DNA from: an uncultured Paracoccaceae bacterium
Lineage (GTDB): Bacteria > Pseudomonadota > Alphaproteobacteria > Rhodobacterales > Rhodobacteraceae
Reading direction: 5' to 3'
DNA: 64,000 nucleotides
Assembly (NCBI GenBank): GCA_947498645.1
Contig: CANMKS010000001.1
Location: 2,952,032-3,016,031 of the forward strand
This document shows positions 44,939-53,005 of this stretch, piece by piece. Position numbers and translations under genes: made by a program. The notes beneath the pieces were generated by a model that saw nothing but the letters and a program-made list of their open reading frames with translations, was not told where the DNA came from and did not search any database. The stretch's first letter is position 1, and every line of letters starts with the position of its first letter.

Positions 44939-45490
44939 ATGACTTCAGAACGAAAAATCCGCGCCCTGATGAACAGGTTGGCAAGGTTGGATAACGCCAG
45001 CAGCTGGTCCGGCGACTTGAATCCGGTGCAGCGGTCTGCGCTTGAGTACCTGCGCGATGCGAACCGATTTTCCCGATCTCCGTCGCATGTCGCAGAGTTC
45101 CTGGGCACAACACGCGGAACCATGTCGCAAACTCTCAAGGCGCTTTTGCGCAAAGGATTTGTCGAGGAAGTGCGCTCGGAAATCGACAAGCGGTCGATCT
45201 CTTATGCGCTGACGCGGGTAGGATCCGCGGTGCTGGATGAAGAAGGCATCATCGCCTTGGCGCTGACGAAACTCAACGACCAAGACGCGGTTGAGTTGGA
45301 AAGCGGGCTACACTTAGCCTTGCGACAGGCCCTAAAGTTGAACGGAGGGAAATCGTTTGGCCAATGCAACACATGCCGGTATCACGACACCACGACTGGC
45401 GCACCGTACTGCCAGCTTTTGTCTTTGCGATTGTCAACTGATGACGGCGGAAAAATCTGTGTCGAACACAAAGAGGCGGCAATCGTTTGA
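44939..45490 (+). CDS. MarR-family regulator with C-terminal four-cysteine motif
   Basis: This 183-residue protein has a MarR winged helix (LNPVQRSALEYLRDA, SHVAEFLGTTRGTMSQTLKALLRKGFVEEV, read in part as TRGTMSQTLKALL) and a C-terminal tail with Cys143, Cys146, Cys158 and Cys174 plus His149 and His177 (CNTCRYH...YC...ICVEH). That pattern suggests a zinc or iron-sulfur site used as a sensor. The ATG at 44939 is chosen; an ATG 30 bases earlier adds ten unlikely residues. The MOSC gene overlaps its stop (TTGA), so they are co-translated. Confidence 0.88.
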   Translation: MTSERKIRALMNRLARLDNASSWSGDLNPVQRSALEYLRDANRFSRSPSHVAEFLGTTRGTMSQTLKALLRKGFVEEVRSEIDKRSISYALTRVGSAVLDEEGIIALALTKLNDQDAVELESGLHLALRQALKLNGGKSFGQCNTCRYHDTTTGAPYCQLLSLRLSTDDGGKICVEHKEAAIV

Positions 45491-46191
45491 CCCAGAAACT
45501 GTCGTCCAAAATTGATGGTCTGTTTGTTGGGAAGGTGGCGGATCGCTGGCCCGGCAAACCACCGTCTGCCATCCAAAAGGACCCCGCAACCGGGGCGCAG
45601 GAAATCGGAGTCTGCGGGTTTGTTCAGGATTCGCAGGCCGACCTTGAAGTTCACGGCGGGGTAGAAAAGGCCATTCACCACTACGCATTCGACCACTACG
45701 CCGCGTGGCAGGCTGAGGGGCTGATCCCCGACGGGGCTCAGCCTGCGGCATTTGGTGAGAATATCTCGACCAGCGGCCTAACAGAAGACACGCTTTGTGT
45801 AGGTGATATTCTGAGCCTTGGAAGTGCAACGGTCCAGATTTCGCAAGGGCGCCAGCCCTGTTGGAAACTGGGACGCCACACAGGCCAAGAAAAAATGCCC
45901 TATCTGTTTCAAAAGACTGGCCGGACCGGGTGGTACTATCGGGTGCTTGAAGTTGGCTCAGTTGCTGTGGGTGACAAGGTTAGCCTTGTCGAGCGACCCC
46001 AACCGAACTGGACAGTCCGAAAAGTGACCCAAGCACGCCTGACCAAACGCATCACGCCCGAGGATGCGGCACAATTGGCGTGCATGCCAGAGCTTGCCAA
46101 TGGATGGCGGATCGCCTTTGCGAAGATGGCGGCAGGTCAAATGAAGGAAGATACATCCAGGCGATTGGCAGGGCCGGACATCGAGGGCTGA
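45487..46191 (+). CDS. MOSC domain protein (YiiM-like)
   Basis: This 234-residue protein has a MOSC domain (HGGVEKAIHHYAFDHYAAW, then AFGENISTSGLTEDTLCVGDILSLG and the key Cys in GRQPCWKLGRHTG) and a C-terminal 3-alpha domain. MOSC proteins carry sulfur or act with molybdenum cofactor; YiiM relatives reduce N-hydroxylated compounds. The start is a TTG that overlaps the MarR stop. Its link to the Cys-bearing MarR suggests a thiol or N-hydroxy stress response. Confidence 0.9.
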   Translation: MTQKLSSKIDGLFVGKVADRWPGKPPSAIQKDPATGAQEIGVCGFVQDSQADLEVHGGVEKAIHHYAFDHYAAWQAEGLIPDGAQPAAFGENISTSGLTEDTLCVGDILSLGSATVQISQGRQPCWKLGRHTGQEKMPYLFQKTGRTGWYYRVLEVGSVAVGDKVSLVERPQPNWTVRKVTQARLTKRITPEDAAQLACMPELANGWRIAFAKMAAGQMKEDTSRRLAGPDIEG

Positions 46192-46629
46192 GCCGGTTAA
46201 CTCAGCCCATCGCAAATGTCAGCAACCCCATTCCGCGCCGGATCGCACGCGAAAATCCAGTGGCCAGTTTAGGTTACTCTGTGATTGTCGCCTTGGCTTT
46301 CTTCCGCCGAAACATGGGCGGTGTTTAGATCAATGCCCGTGCAATGGAAATCCTTCGAGGTCACGCTGACCAGTACGGTCGTTGGCGCGACGATATTCGC
46401 CATTGGCCTGCCTTGTGGCGAGGCACCGACCAACTTGGCCATCAGTAAGGAAGCTGACATTCGTCAGACTTCTGCGATGTGGTCAATTTGGCCTCAAAAA
46501 TGCTCTTTCGTTGCGGTGCTTGCCAAACTCCGCTACGGGCCGGTTGCTTCAACGGTGAATTTAACGATTTCATCTTGTGTGGCGGACTACAAAACCTGAC
46601 ATCGGCAAAAGACAAAAGGAGTCGTTCAA
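46192..46629. other. 438-bp region without a supported gene
   Basis: Two short open frames exist (63 codons minus, 104 codons plus) but I recognise neither and only the Grx gene at its right end has a ribosome site. I see no repeat or strong hairpin. It may contain the promoter for the glutaredoxin gene and gene debris. Confidence 0.5.
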
Positions 46630-46899
46630 ATGCCCAAGGCTATTCTTTATCGCATGGACCTACCGAACTATACATGTGGCTATGGGACGGCAGCACGCGA
46701 CCTGTTGCGGAAAGAAAACTACGAGATCGAAGAAAACATCTTGCGGACGCGGCGGGAAACAGATGCGTTCAAGGACAAGCACCATATCACGACAACACCG
46801 CTGATCTTTATTGACGGCGTAAAAATTGGTGGCTTTACCGATCTAAAGAAATACCTCAAGACCCAAAAACCACAGCCCAAGCGCCTTTGGAAGCGCTGA
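46630..46899 (+). CDS. glutaredoxin-like protein with a single active-site cysteine
   Basis: This 89-residue protein has the glutaredoxin fold (KAILYRMDLPNYTC..., ending TTPLIFIDGVKIGGFTDLKKYL with the TTP cis-Pro and GG-[FY] motifs). The active site reads TCGYGTA: Cys16 is present but the second Cys of CxxC is Gly19. Related proteins usually fuse this domain, with a CPSG site, to a MauE/DoxX-like membrane domain; here the C-terminus ends at KRLWKR without one. AAAGGAG precedes the ATG. Function is probably monothiol redox or metal transfer. Confidence 0.82.
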   Translation: MPKAILYRMDLPNYTCGYGTAARDLLRKENYEIEENILRTRRETDAFKDKHHITTTPLIFIDGVKIGGFTDLKKYLKTQKPQPKRLWKR

Positions 46900-46909
46900 T
46901 CAGGCGGAT

Positions 46910-46921
46910 TGACCGCGGTCA
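46910..46921. repeat. 12-bp perfect palindrome after the glutaredoxin gene
   Basis: TGACCGCGGTCA is fully self-complementary and lies 10 bases after the stop. It may be part of a terminator or an operator; the 260 bp that follow hold no gene. Confidence 0.35.
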
Positions 46922-47159
46922 GCAGTCATCACCCCCAATGTCAGCAATGCGGGCTGTGGCTGCGGCATCAAAATCTGGTGCGCAATGGCTGATTTGGCCC
47001 GATTGTCACCCGGATCCTAAGACCCCCTCACCCACCCGCGTGATGGGCCCGGCGGTTTGCCGGCACGGTGACACCTGCCAATTTACCGCCCCCTGCCCCC
47101 CTTTACGCCCGCGCGCCCAATCCCTATATGTTTGCTCAGGAATAAGAGGCTCATCGACC

Positions 47160-47522
47160 ATGACCGACGCAAACGCTCAGCTGGAAGGCGCACCAATGAT
47201 CGCCCCCTCCACCACCGACCACCCTTTGTACGACGATGTCGTCAAGGCCTGTCAGTCTGTCTATGATCCAGAGATCCCGGTGAACATCTATGATCTTGGT
47301 CTGATCTATACCATTGATATCAAAGACGATAATGCTGTGAATGTCATCATGACCCTCACTGCCCCCGGCTGTCCTGTCGCCGGCGAGATGCCCGGTTGGG
47401 TGGCTGACGCTATTGAGCCTTTGCCCGGCGTCAAACAGGTTGACGTTGAAATGACGTTTGAACCGCAATGGGGCATGGACATGATGTCGGACGAAGCCCG
47501 CCTTGAACTGGGCTTTATGTAA
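47160..47522 (+). CDS. sufT: SUF system iron-sulfur assembly protein (SufT/MIP18 family)
   Basis: This 120-residue MIP18/DUF59 protein helps mature Fe-S clusters. Typical blocks are VYDPEIPVNIYDLGLIY, MTLTAPGCPVAGEMPGWV with the conserved Cys, and VEMTFEPQWGMDMMSDEARLELGF. The ATG at 47160 is used; the open frame extends ~90 codons upstream into non-coding-looking sequence. The rest of the suf operon is not here, but sufA-like gene lies 1.6 kb downstream on the same strand. Confidence 0.93.
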   Translation: MTDANAQLEGAPMIAPSTTDHPLYDDVVKACQSVYDPEIPVNIYDLGLIYTIDIKDDNAVNVIMTLTAPGCPVAGEMPGWVADAIEPLPGVKQVDVEMTFEPQWGMDMMSDEARLELGFM

Positions 47523-47639
47523 ACTGCGATGCGCTGCCGCTAAAACGTACCATCGCCCTGATCCCTTGCGCGATCGGGGTATTGCGTCTTGCACTTGCCC
47601 CCGCCCCGCGCCAGCATGGCGACAAAACGCGAGGGGCCG

Positions 47640-48242
47640 ATGACCAATTATGCCGTTCTGACAGGCGATATCGTCAAATCTTCCCAGCTGCCCGAGGGCG
47701 GGCTGGATCGGATTTTTGCCAACCTGCAACATGCCGCGGATGTGATCGCAGGCTGGCAGGATGCCCCAACCTATCTGACCCGCAACCGGGGTGACGGCTG
47801 GCAAATGGCTGTTGCACCACGCTTTGCCTTGCGGGCCGTTTTTGCCGCCCGTGCGGCGGTGCGGATGGCGGACAAGCGCTTTGATACCCGCATTGCGCTG
47901 GCCATTGGCGATGGTACCATACCCGGACCTACGCTGGCAGATGCCCGTGGCCCGGTGTTCACCGCCTCCGGACAAGCGCTTGAGGCCATGCCCCGCCGCC
48001 GCGATATGGTTGTGGCCGGGGATCAAGGCACCCTCGCGATTGCCCTGCGTCTGTCCGAAGAGATCATCAAACGCTGGACCGAAGCCCAGGCCGCGGTGGC
48101 GCTGCGGGCGCTTGACCCGCTGGGGCCAACGCAAGAGACTATCGCCGCAGCCCTGGAGCTGTCGCAGCAAGGTGTGCAAAAACATATTGAAGCGTCAGGT
48201 GTGGATGCGTTGATCGACGTGTGCGAGGCGCTGGATGGGTAA
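47640..48242 (+). CDS. SatD family protein
   Basis: This 200-residue protein matches the SatD family: YAVLTGDIVKSSQLPEG at the N-terminus, RNRGDGWQMAV, RIALAIGDG and DARGPVFTASGQALEAM. The C-terminus holds a helix-turn-helix-like segment (GPTQETIAAALELSQQGVQKHI). SatD was first described as an acid- or stress-induced protein in Streptococcus; its activity is unknown. The ATG at 47640 follows GAGGGG. Downstream, after a striking array of half-sites, is a DUF3307 membrane protein gene, a recurrent neighbour. SatD may bind that array (inference). Confidence 0.85.
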   Translation: MTNYAVLTGDIVKSSQLPEGGLDRIFANLQHAADVIAGWQDAPTYLTRNRGDGWQMAVAPRFALRAVFAARAAVRMADKRFDTRIALAIGDGTIPGPTLADARGPVFTASGQALEAMPRRRDMVVAGDQGTLAIALRLSEEIIKRWTEAQAAVALRALDPLGPTQETIAAALELSQQGVQKHIEASGVDALIDVCEALDG

Positions 48243-48243
48243 G

Positions 48244-48338
48244 ATACAATCGGATTTGGGGGTTTCGATGCAATACAGCCTTAGAAGGTTGTATTTTGTT
48301 ACTACAACCTCATTTGGTTGTATTTTGACAAAACAACC
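48244..48338. promoter_or_regulatory. array of alternating half-sites before the DUF3307 gene
   Basis: Half-sites related to GGTTGTAT and its complement ATACAACC alternate: ATACAATC at 48244, weak GGGGGTTT at 48258, ATACAGCC at 48273, GGTTGTAT at 48287, CTACAACC at 48302, GGTTGTAT at 48316 and AAACAACC at 48331. Start-to-start spacing is 14, 15, 14, 15, 14, 15. It fills the gap between the SatD stop and the DUF3307 start, so it looks like a cooperative operator. Confidence 0.65.
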
Positions 48339-48350
48339 ACAGGCCATCCC

Positions 48351-49052
48351 ATGTTAACAACTGCCCTTGCCCTGATGCTGGCCCATGTGCTGGCTGATTA
48401 TCCGCTGCAAAACAGCTGGATTATCAACAACAAGAAAAAACCTGCCGCAATGGCGGCGCATATTGGTGTGGTGTTTCTGCTGACGATGCTGGCACTGCGT
48501 GGCCAGATCGCCCCGGCCCTGACAATCGCGGCTGCGCATTTGGGGATTGACCTGATCAAGACCCATTTCGCGCCGGAAACACTTTGGGCTTATGTCACTG
48601 ACCAACTGGCACATTTTGCCACAATCGCGGCCGTTCTCTGGTTCTCGCCCGCGCTGGGCGATCTCTGGCCAGAGGCCACGCCATTTATTCAGTATCTTCT
48701 TGCAATCGCCACGGGGCTGATCCTGTGCGTGCATGCCGGTGGGCCCGCTGTTGGCCTGCTCATGCAGGGGTTTGAGGAAAACCAGCCCCAAGGCCTGCCC
48801 CAGGCCGGGCGCATGATCGGCATTCTGGAACGCGCGCTGATCTTTCTGATGGTGCTTGCCGGGCAACCGACAGGTATCGGATTTCTGATCGCCGCCAAAT
48901 CGGTGCTGAGGTTTGACACCGCATCCAAGGATCAACGCGCCAGCGAGTATGTCATTATCGGCACGCTGGCCTCTTTCGGGTGGGCCTTGCTGGTCAGCTT
49001 TGCGACGCTTTCACTCATCACATTCTACGGCATTGATCCCACACCGTCTTGA
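48351..49052 (+). CDS. DUF3307 integral membrane protein
   Basis: This 233-residue protein has about six transmembrane helices. The DUF3307 signature lies at the N-terminus: LTTALALMLAHVLADYPLQNSWIINNKK, read in part as HVLADYPLQ, then HLGIDLIKT. The family is of unknown function and is often next to SatD genes. The ATG at 48351 follows an AGG-containing leader. Expression is probably controlled through the half-site array just upstream. Confidence 0.88.
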   Translation: MLTTALALMLAHVLADYPLQNSWIINNKKKPAAMAAHIGVVFLLTMLALRGQIAPALTIAAAHLGIDLIKTHFAPETLWAYVTDQLAHFATIAAVLWFSPALGDLWPEATPFIQYLLAIATGLILCVHAGGPAVGLLMQGFEENQPQGLPQAGRMIGILERALIFLMVLAGQPTGIGFLIAAKSVLRFDTASKDQRASEYVIIGTLASFGWALLVSFATLSLITFYGIDPTPS

Positions 49053-49097
49053 GCGACGGCCCCCGCTGCCCTACATAAGGGACAAAGGAGCACCACA

Positions 49098-49460
49098 ATG
49101 TTCGGCATCCCAGGCAAACAAGCGGTCAGCATCACCGACAAGGCAGCGGCGCAGATCGCCAAGCTGATGAACAAGGACGGCCATCAGGGCCTGCGCATTG
49201 GCGTCAAGAAAGGCGGCTGTGCGGGTATGGAATACACGATGGACTATGTGACCGAGGTTGATCCACTGGACGAAGTTGTCGAACAGGACGGCGCGCGGGT
49301 GATGATCGCACCGATGGCGCAGATGTTTCTTTTCGGGACCGAGATTGATTATGAGGTCTCGCTGCTGGAATCCGGCTTCAAGTTCCGCAACCCCAATGTG
49401 GTGGATGCCTGCGGCTGCGGCGAGTCGATCAAGTTCGACGAAAACATCAGCGCAAGCTGA
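49098..49460 (+). CDS. sufA: iron-sulfur cluster assembly accessory protein (SufA/IscA type)
   Basis: This 120-residue A-type carrier receives and passes Fe-S clusters. The three conserved cysteines are present: KKGGCAGMEY and VDACGCGESI. The AAAGGAG before the ATG is strong. It overlaps the next gene by one base (TGATGG), so transcription with the TfoX-N and tpiA genes is likely. Confidence 0.95.
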   Translation: MFGIPGKQAVSITDKAAAQIAKLMNKDGHQGLRIGVKKGGCAGMEYTMDYVTEVDPLDEVVEQDGARVMIAPMAQMFLFGTEIDYEVSLLESGFKFRNPNVVDACGCGESIKFDENISAS

Positions 49461-49756
49461 TGGCTGTTTCGGACGCGGATATCGCCTTCGCAACCGATCT
49501 GTTCTCTGATCTTGGTCAAGTGACCAGCCGCAAGATGTTTGGCGGCATATGCCTTTATCACCAAGGCGTGGTCTTTGCGCTGGTCAGCAGCGAAGGCCGG
49601 ATCTACCTCAAGGTGAAAGATGATCTTCTGGCAACGCTCAAGGCAGCAGGATCGTCGCAGTTTCACAATATGCCCTATTGGTCTTTGCCACCCTCGGCCC
49701 TTGACGATCCCGAGGAGGCCTGCACATTGGCACGTACAACACTTGCCACTTTGTGA
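49460..49756 (+). CDS. TfoX N-terminal domain protein
   Basis: This 98-residue protein has the TfoX/Sxy N-terminal domain ([33 protein letters not shown] motif at about 27-30, and the [14 protein letters not shown]-terminal block). Full-length TfoX regulates competence in gammaproteobacteria; these stand-alone domains are of unknown role. The ATG overlaps the sufA stop. The downstream tpiA gene starts within 20 bases. Confidence 0.9.
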   Translation: MAVSDADIAFATDLFSDLGQVTSRKMFGGICLYHQGVVFALVSSEGRIYLKVKDDLLATLKAAGSSQFHNMPYWSLPPSALDDPEEACTLARTTLATL

Positions 49757-49767
49757 AGGACGCCAAT

Positions 49768-50499
49768 ATGCCCCGTAAGATCGCCGCCGGTAACTGGAAG
49801 ATGAACGGGCAGCGCGAGGATCTGAAGGAGCTGAAACGGCTTGAGGATCTGCATGGCGATGCCGACATCGCGATCCTGATCTGCCCCCCCGCCACGTTGA
49901 TCAGCGCATGCGAGGACACCCCATTTGATATTGGTGGGCAAGACTGTCACAGCGCCATGTCGGGCGCGCATACCGGCGACATCAGCGCGGATATGCTGGC
50001 AGATGCGGGTGCCAGCTATGTGCTGACCGGTCATTCCGAACGCCGCGCCGATCATGGCGAGACCGATGCAATGGTTGCCGCAAAATCCGTGGCTGCCATT
50101 GATGCCGGCCTGATCGCCGTGATTTGTATCGGTGAAACGCTGGATGAACGCGAAAACGGCAAGACCCTGGACGTAATCGATACCCAGCTTGCGGGATCAC
50201 TGCCCGACAGCGCAAACGCGCAGGATTGCGTCATTGCCTATGAGCCGGTCTGGGCGATCGGGACGGGCAAAGTCCCAACCCTTGAACAGATCGCAGAAGT
50301 CCACGCCCATATCCGCGCGCGCCTGAATGCCCGGTTTGCCGATGGGGATGCGTTCACGCTGCTTTATGGCGGTTCTGTCAAAGGCAGCAACGCGGCTGAT
50401 ATCTTTGGCGTTGCCAATGTCGATGGGGCCCTCGTCGGTGGTGCCAGCCTGAAGGCAGATGATTTTTCACCCATCATCACTGCGCTTGAGCGCGCCTAG
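49768..50499 (+). CDS. tpiA: triose-phosphate isomerase
   Basis: This 243-residue TIM barrel interconverts dihydroxyacetone phosphate and glyceraldehyde 3-phosphate. The catalytic Lys in [10 protein letters not shown], His in [10 protein letters not shown], Glu in [14 protein letters not shown] and the phosphate loop [11 protein letters not shown] are all seen. The ATG at 49768 has AAGGA seven bases upstream; a GTG at 49753 is the longer alternative. It follows the TfoX-N gene closely. Confidence 0.97.
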   Translation: MPRKIAAGNWKMNGQREDLKELKRLEDLHGDADIAILICPPATLISACEDTPFDIGGQDCHSAMSGAHTGDISADMLADAGASYVLTGHSERRADHGETDAMVAAKSVAAIDAGLIAVICIGETLDERENGKTLDVIDTQLAGSLPDSANAQDCVIAYEPVWAIGTGKVPTLEQIAEVHAHIRARLNARFADGDAFTLLYGGSVKGSNAADIFGVANVDGALVGGASLKADDFSPIITALERA

Positions 50500-50579
50500 C
50501 GCCCAAAAATCGCGATCCGGCAACAGGCGACGGTCCTTGCCCACTTGCATCGGGCAAAGGGCTGATCCAAAGCTGCATC

Positions 50580-51755
50580 ATGCAAAGATTCCAACAGTCC
50601 CCGAACGACCCGCAGTTTATTCAAAACCCCTACCCGTTTTATGATCAGGCCCGCGCTGCGGGTGATTTCTTTTGGTGGGACGATTACAACATGGCCTGTG
50701 CCGTCTCGCACAAGATGGTGCATGCGGTGCTGCGCGACAGACGGATGGGCCGCGAATGCCCACCCGAACTGGCACCCGACATTCCGGCGCATTTACAGCC
50801 ATTCTATGACGTCGAGGCCCATTCGATGCTGGAACTGGAACCGCCCCGTCACAAGCGTCTGCGCGGGCTTGTGCTGCGGGCCTTCACCAGCCGCACCATT
50901 GCCGCACTTGGCCCCGACATCGCGGCGCTCTGCCACGGCCTGATTGATAGCTTCCCCGATACCCCCTTTGATCTGCTGACCCACTACGCCCAGCCCGTGC
51001 CGGTGATCATCATCTCCCGTCTGCTTGGTGTGCCAGAGGAGCGCGCGGATGACCTGCTGCGTTGGTCCAACGCCATGGTGGCGATGTATCAGGCCCGCCG
51101 CACGCCCCAGATCGAGGCCGCCGCCGTGGCCGCCACCAATGATTTCGTCGATTTCATGCGCAGCTACATCGCAAAGCGCCGCAAGACGCCGACTGATGAT
51201 CTGATCTCGACCTTGATCGCCGCCGAAGAAGATGGCGCGCGGCTAAGCGAGGATGAGTTGATCACCACATGCATTCTGCTGCTGAACGCCGGGCATGAAG
51301 CGACAGTGCATACCCTTGGCAATGGCGCCAAAACCCTGCTGGAACATGGGATCAGCGAGATTACAGAAGCTGCGGTTGAAGAGGTCATTCGCTACGATCC
51401 CCCGCTGCACATGTTTACCCGCTGGGTTTACGAGGATGTCACGCTGGGCGATCACAGCTTCAAACGCGGTGATCAGATTGCCTGCCTTCTTGGGGCGGCA
51501 AACCGTGATCCGGCGGCTTATGACACGCCCAACACGTTTGATCCGGCCCGCACCGGCCCGCAGAACACCAGCTTTGGTGGTGGTATCCATTTCTGCGTGG
51601 GCGCCCCGCTGGCACGGCTGGAACTGCGAATTGCACTTGAAATCCTGTTCACGCGCTGCCCGAACCTGCGCCTGACAGACACCCCGCAATACGGCGACGT
51701 CTACCACTTTCACGGGTTGGAGCGGTTGATGGTCTCAACCGCTCCCGAGACCTAG
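50580..51755 (+). CDS. cytochrome P450
   Basis: This soluble bacterial P450 of 391 residues has the I-helix motif LLLNAGHEATVHTL (AGxxT), the ExxR motif in EEVIRYDPP and the haem-binding loop FGGGIHFCVGAPLARLE with axial Cys339. It resembles CYP-type class I enzymes that hydroxylate small molecules. No ferredoxin or reductase gene adjoins it, so electron partners must come from elsewhere. Substrate unknown. Its stop overlaps that of the converging DUF2145 gene (CTAG). Confidence 0.95.
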   Translation: MQRFQQSPNDPQFIQNPYPFYDQARAAGDFFWWDDYNMACAVSHKMVHAVLRDRRMGRECPPELAPDIPAHLQPFYDVEAHSMLELEPPRHKRLRGLVLRAFTSRTIAALGPDIAALCHGLIDSFPDTPFDLLTHYAQPVPVIIISRLLGVPEERADDLLRWSNAMVAMYQARRTPQIEAAAVAATNDFVDFMRSYIAKRRKTPTDDLISTLIAAEEDGARLSEDELITTCILLLNAGHEATVHTLGNGAKTLLEHGISEITEAAVEEVIRYDPPLHMFTRWVYEDVTLGDHSFKRGDQIACLLGAANRDPAAYDTPNTFDPARTGPQNTSFGGGIHFCVGAPLARLELRIALEILFTRCPNLRLTDTPQYGDVYHFHGLERLMVSTAPET

Positions 51756-52558
51756 AACCTGACCAATCGGTCGGGTGTGATGCGGTAGGTCTCATCACTC
51801 AAGTCGTGTGCCTGCATAAAGCGTGCAATCGACCCGAATGTCGCGGTCCCCACGGATTGACCGTGATCTGCCGTCGTCAAAGCCCCCGATGCGGCGGGTG
51901 CAAACAGCCGTTGCAGGCCGTTCAAGGCCACCGGCTGCGGCGTGAAATGCGCGGCAATATTCGCCTTGATCTGTTGCCGGTCGTTCGTGTCATAAAGGGC
52001 CGCCATCAGCACATCGAGCGTATGTTCGGTGCAATTCTGGAACTGCCCAGATCGCGGATTGGCCAAGACCGAATAATTGGCATTATGCAGCGCCGCATAG
52101 GTCGGGCTGGAGATCACATCTATCAGCTTTCTCTGCAAACGCGGGTCGGGGATGATGACACCTGCATCCAGACTATGCGCGCCGGCAAAGAAATCGCCGG
52201 GCGTATCCTGCACAAGATCGCTGCGCGTCAGATCCCCCTCTTGCTGATAAAGGTTATAAACCCGGTATCCCATGCCTGTGCTGCCATCGGCTTGGGTAAT
52301 CCGCGAATAGACCCAGAACGCCACATGGGTGTAGTTGATCCCGTCAGGCAGAACGGATGGATCGCGGCCCACCCGCGATACGATAGCAACATTGGCCCCC
52401 CGCGATGCAAGGTCGTGCTGCACGCGGTTTGCAAAGGCCGCCACATCAGCGGCAGGCAGGACAGGATTTGCAGCAGCCGAACTGCCTGCTGTTGCGTCCA
52501 GCGGGGCAAGCGTTACGATGCCCAAAGCCAACGCAGCTAAAATACTTTTTCGTTTCAT
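51752..52558 (-). CDS. DUF2145 exported protein
   Basis: This 268-residue protein has a signal peptide (MKRKSILAALALGIVTLAPLDATAG, read in part as MKRKSILAALALG) and matches DUF2145. Conserved residues are His78 in INYTHVAFWVYS and Cys176-His179 in FQNCTEHTLDVL. The order His then Cys recalls permuted papain-like cysteine hydrolases such as YiiX/YaeF, so a thiol hydrolase is a possible fold (inference). GGAG precedes the ATG at 52558. The next gene upstream encodes a small lipoprotein with only four bases between. Confidence 0.82.
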   Translation of the reverse strand: MKRKSILAALALGIVTLAPLDATAGSSAAANPVLPAADVAAFANRVQHDLASRGANVAIVSRVGRDPSVLPDGINYTHVAFWVYSRITQADGSTGMGYRVYNLYQQEGDLTRSDLVQDTPGDFFAGAHSLDAGVIIPDPRLQRKLIDVISSPTYAALHNANYSVLANPRSGQFQNCTEHTLDVLMAALYDTNDRQQIKANIAAHFTPQPVALNGLQRLFAPAASGALTTADHGQSVGTATFGSIARFMQAHDLSDETYRITPDRLVRF

Positions 52559-52562
52559 AATC

Positions 52563-52913
52563 TTACTCCAAGCTTGGTGCGGCTTGCGGCACAACACATT
52601 CCGGCGTCGGAGTGCCCGCACATATCTGCTGCGGCGTGGTCCCTAGCCCGGCGTTCAACACCGCAGCACCCGCATCGACCGAGGTTGTTCCGACGCTTTC
52701 AAGGGCGGCACCCGTCACGGCAAGAACGGACCCCGCCGCAACCACTGGCACGGCTGAGACAGTTGCAACGCTGGTGGCCCCGGCCGCAACACTATGCCCT
52801 GCCGCCTGGGCACTATGCTCGGCAGAGGCCGCAGCGTGTTGCGCACTGGGGGACGCACAGGCCGAGGTGAGAATGAGCGCTGTCACGCTTCCTGAGATGA
52901 TAAGACGATGCAT
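52563..52913 (-). CDS. small Ala-rich lipoprotein
   Basis: This 116-residue protein starts with a lipoprotein signal (MHRLIISGSVTALILTSAC; lipobox LTSAC) and continues with an Ala/Val/Ser-rich helical or hydrophobic middle (VATVSAVPVVAAGSVLAVTGAAL). Two more cysteines lie near the end (ICAGTPTPECVV). Function is unknown. GGAG precedes the ATG at 52913. Four bases separate it from the DUF2145 gene, so the pair is a single operon and may act together at the outer membrane. Confidence 0.8.
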   Translation of the reverse strand: MHRLIISGSVTALILTSACASPSAQHAAASAEHSAQAAGHSVAAGATSVATVSAVPVVAAGSVLAVTGAALESVGTTSVDAGAAVLNAGLGTTPQQICAGTPTPECVVPQAAPSLE

Positions 52914-53005
52914 GGGTTTCTCCATTGTGAACATTGTTCATATCAATAGAGATCGCACAGCGCCTGCGTCAAGGAAAAAATTGAACGTCGTTCAGCAAAA
53001 GTGAT

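Noticed and set aside
46269-46599. Short open frames on both strands between the MOSC and glutaredoxin genes
   Set aside because: They overlap each other, lack ribosome sites and resemble no family I know.
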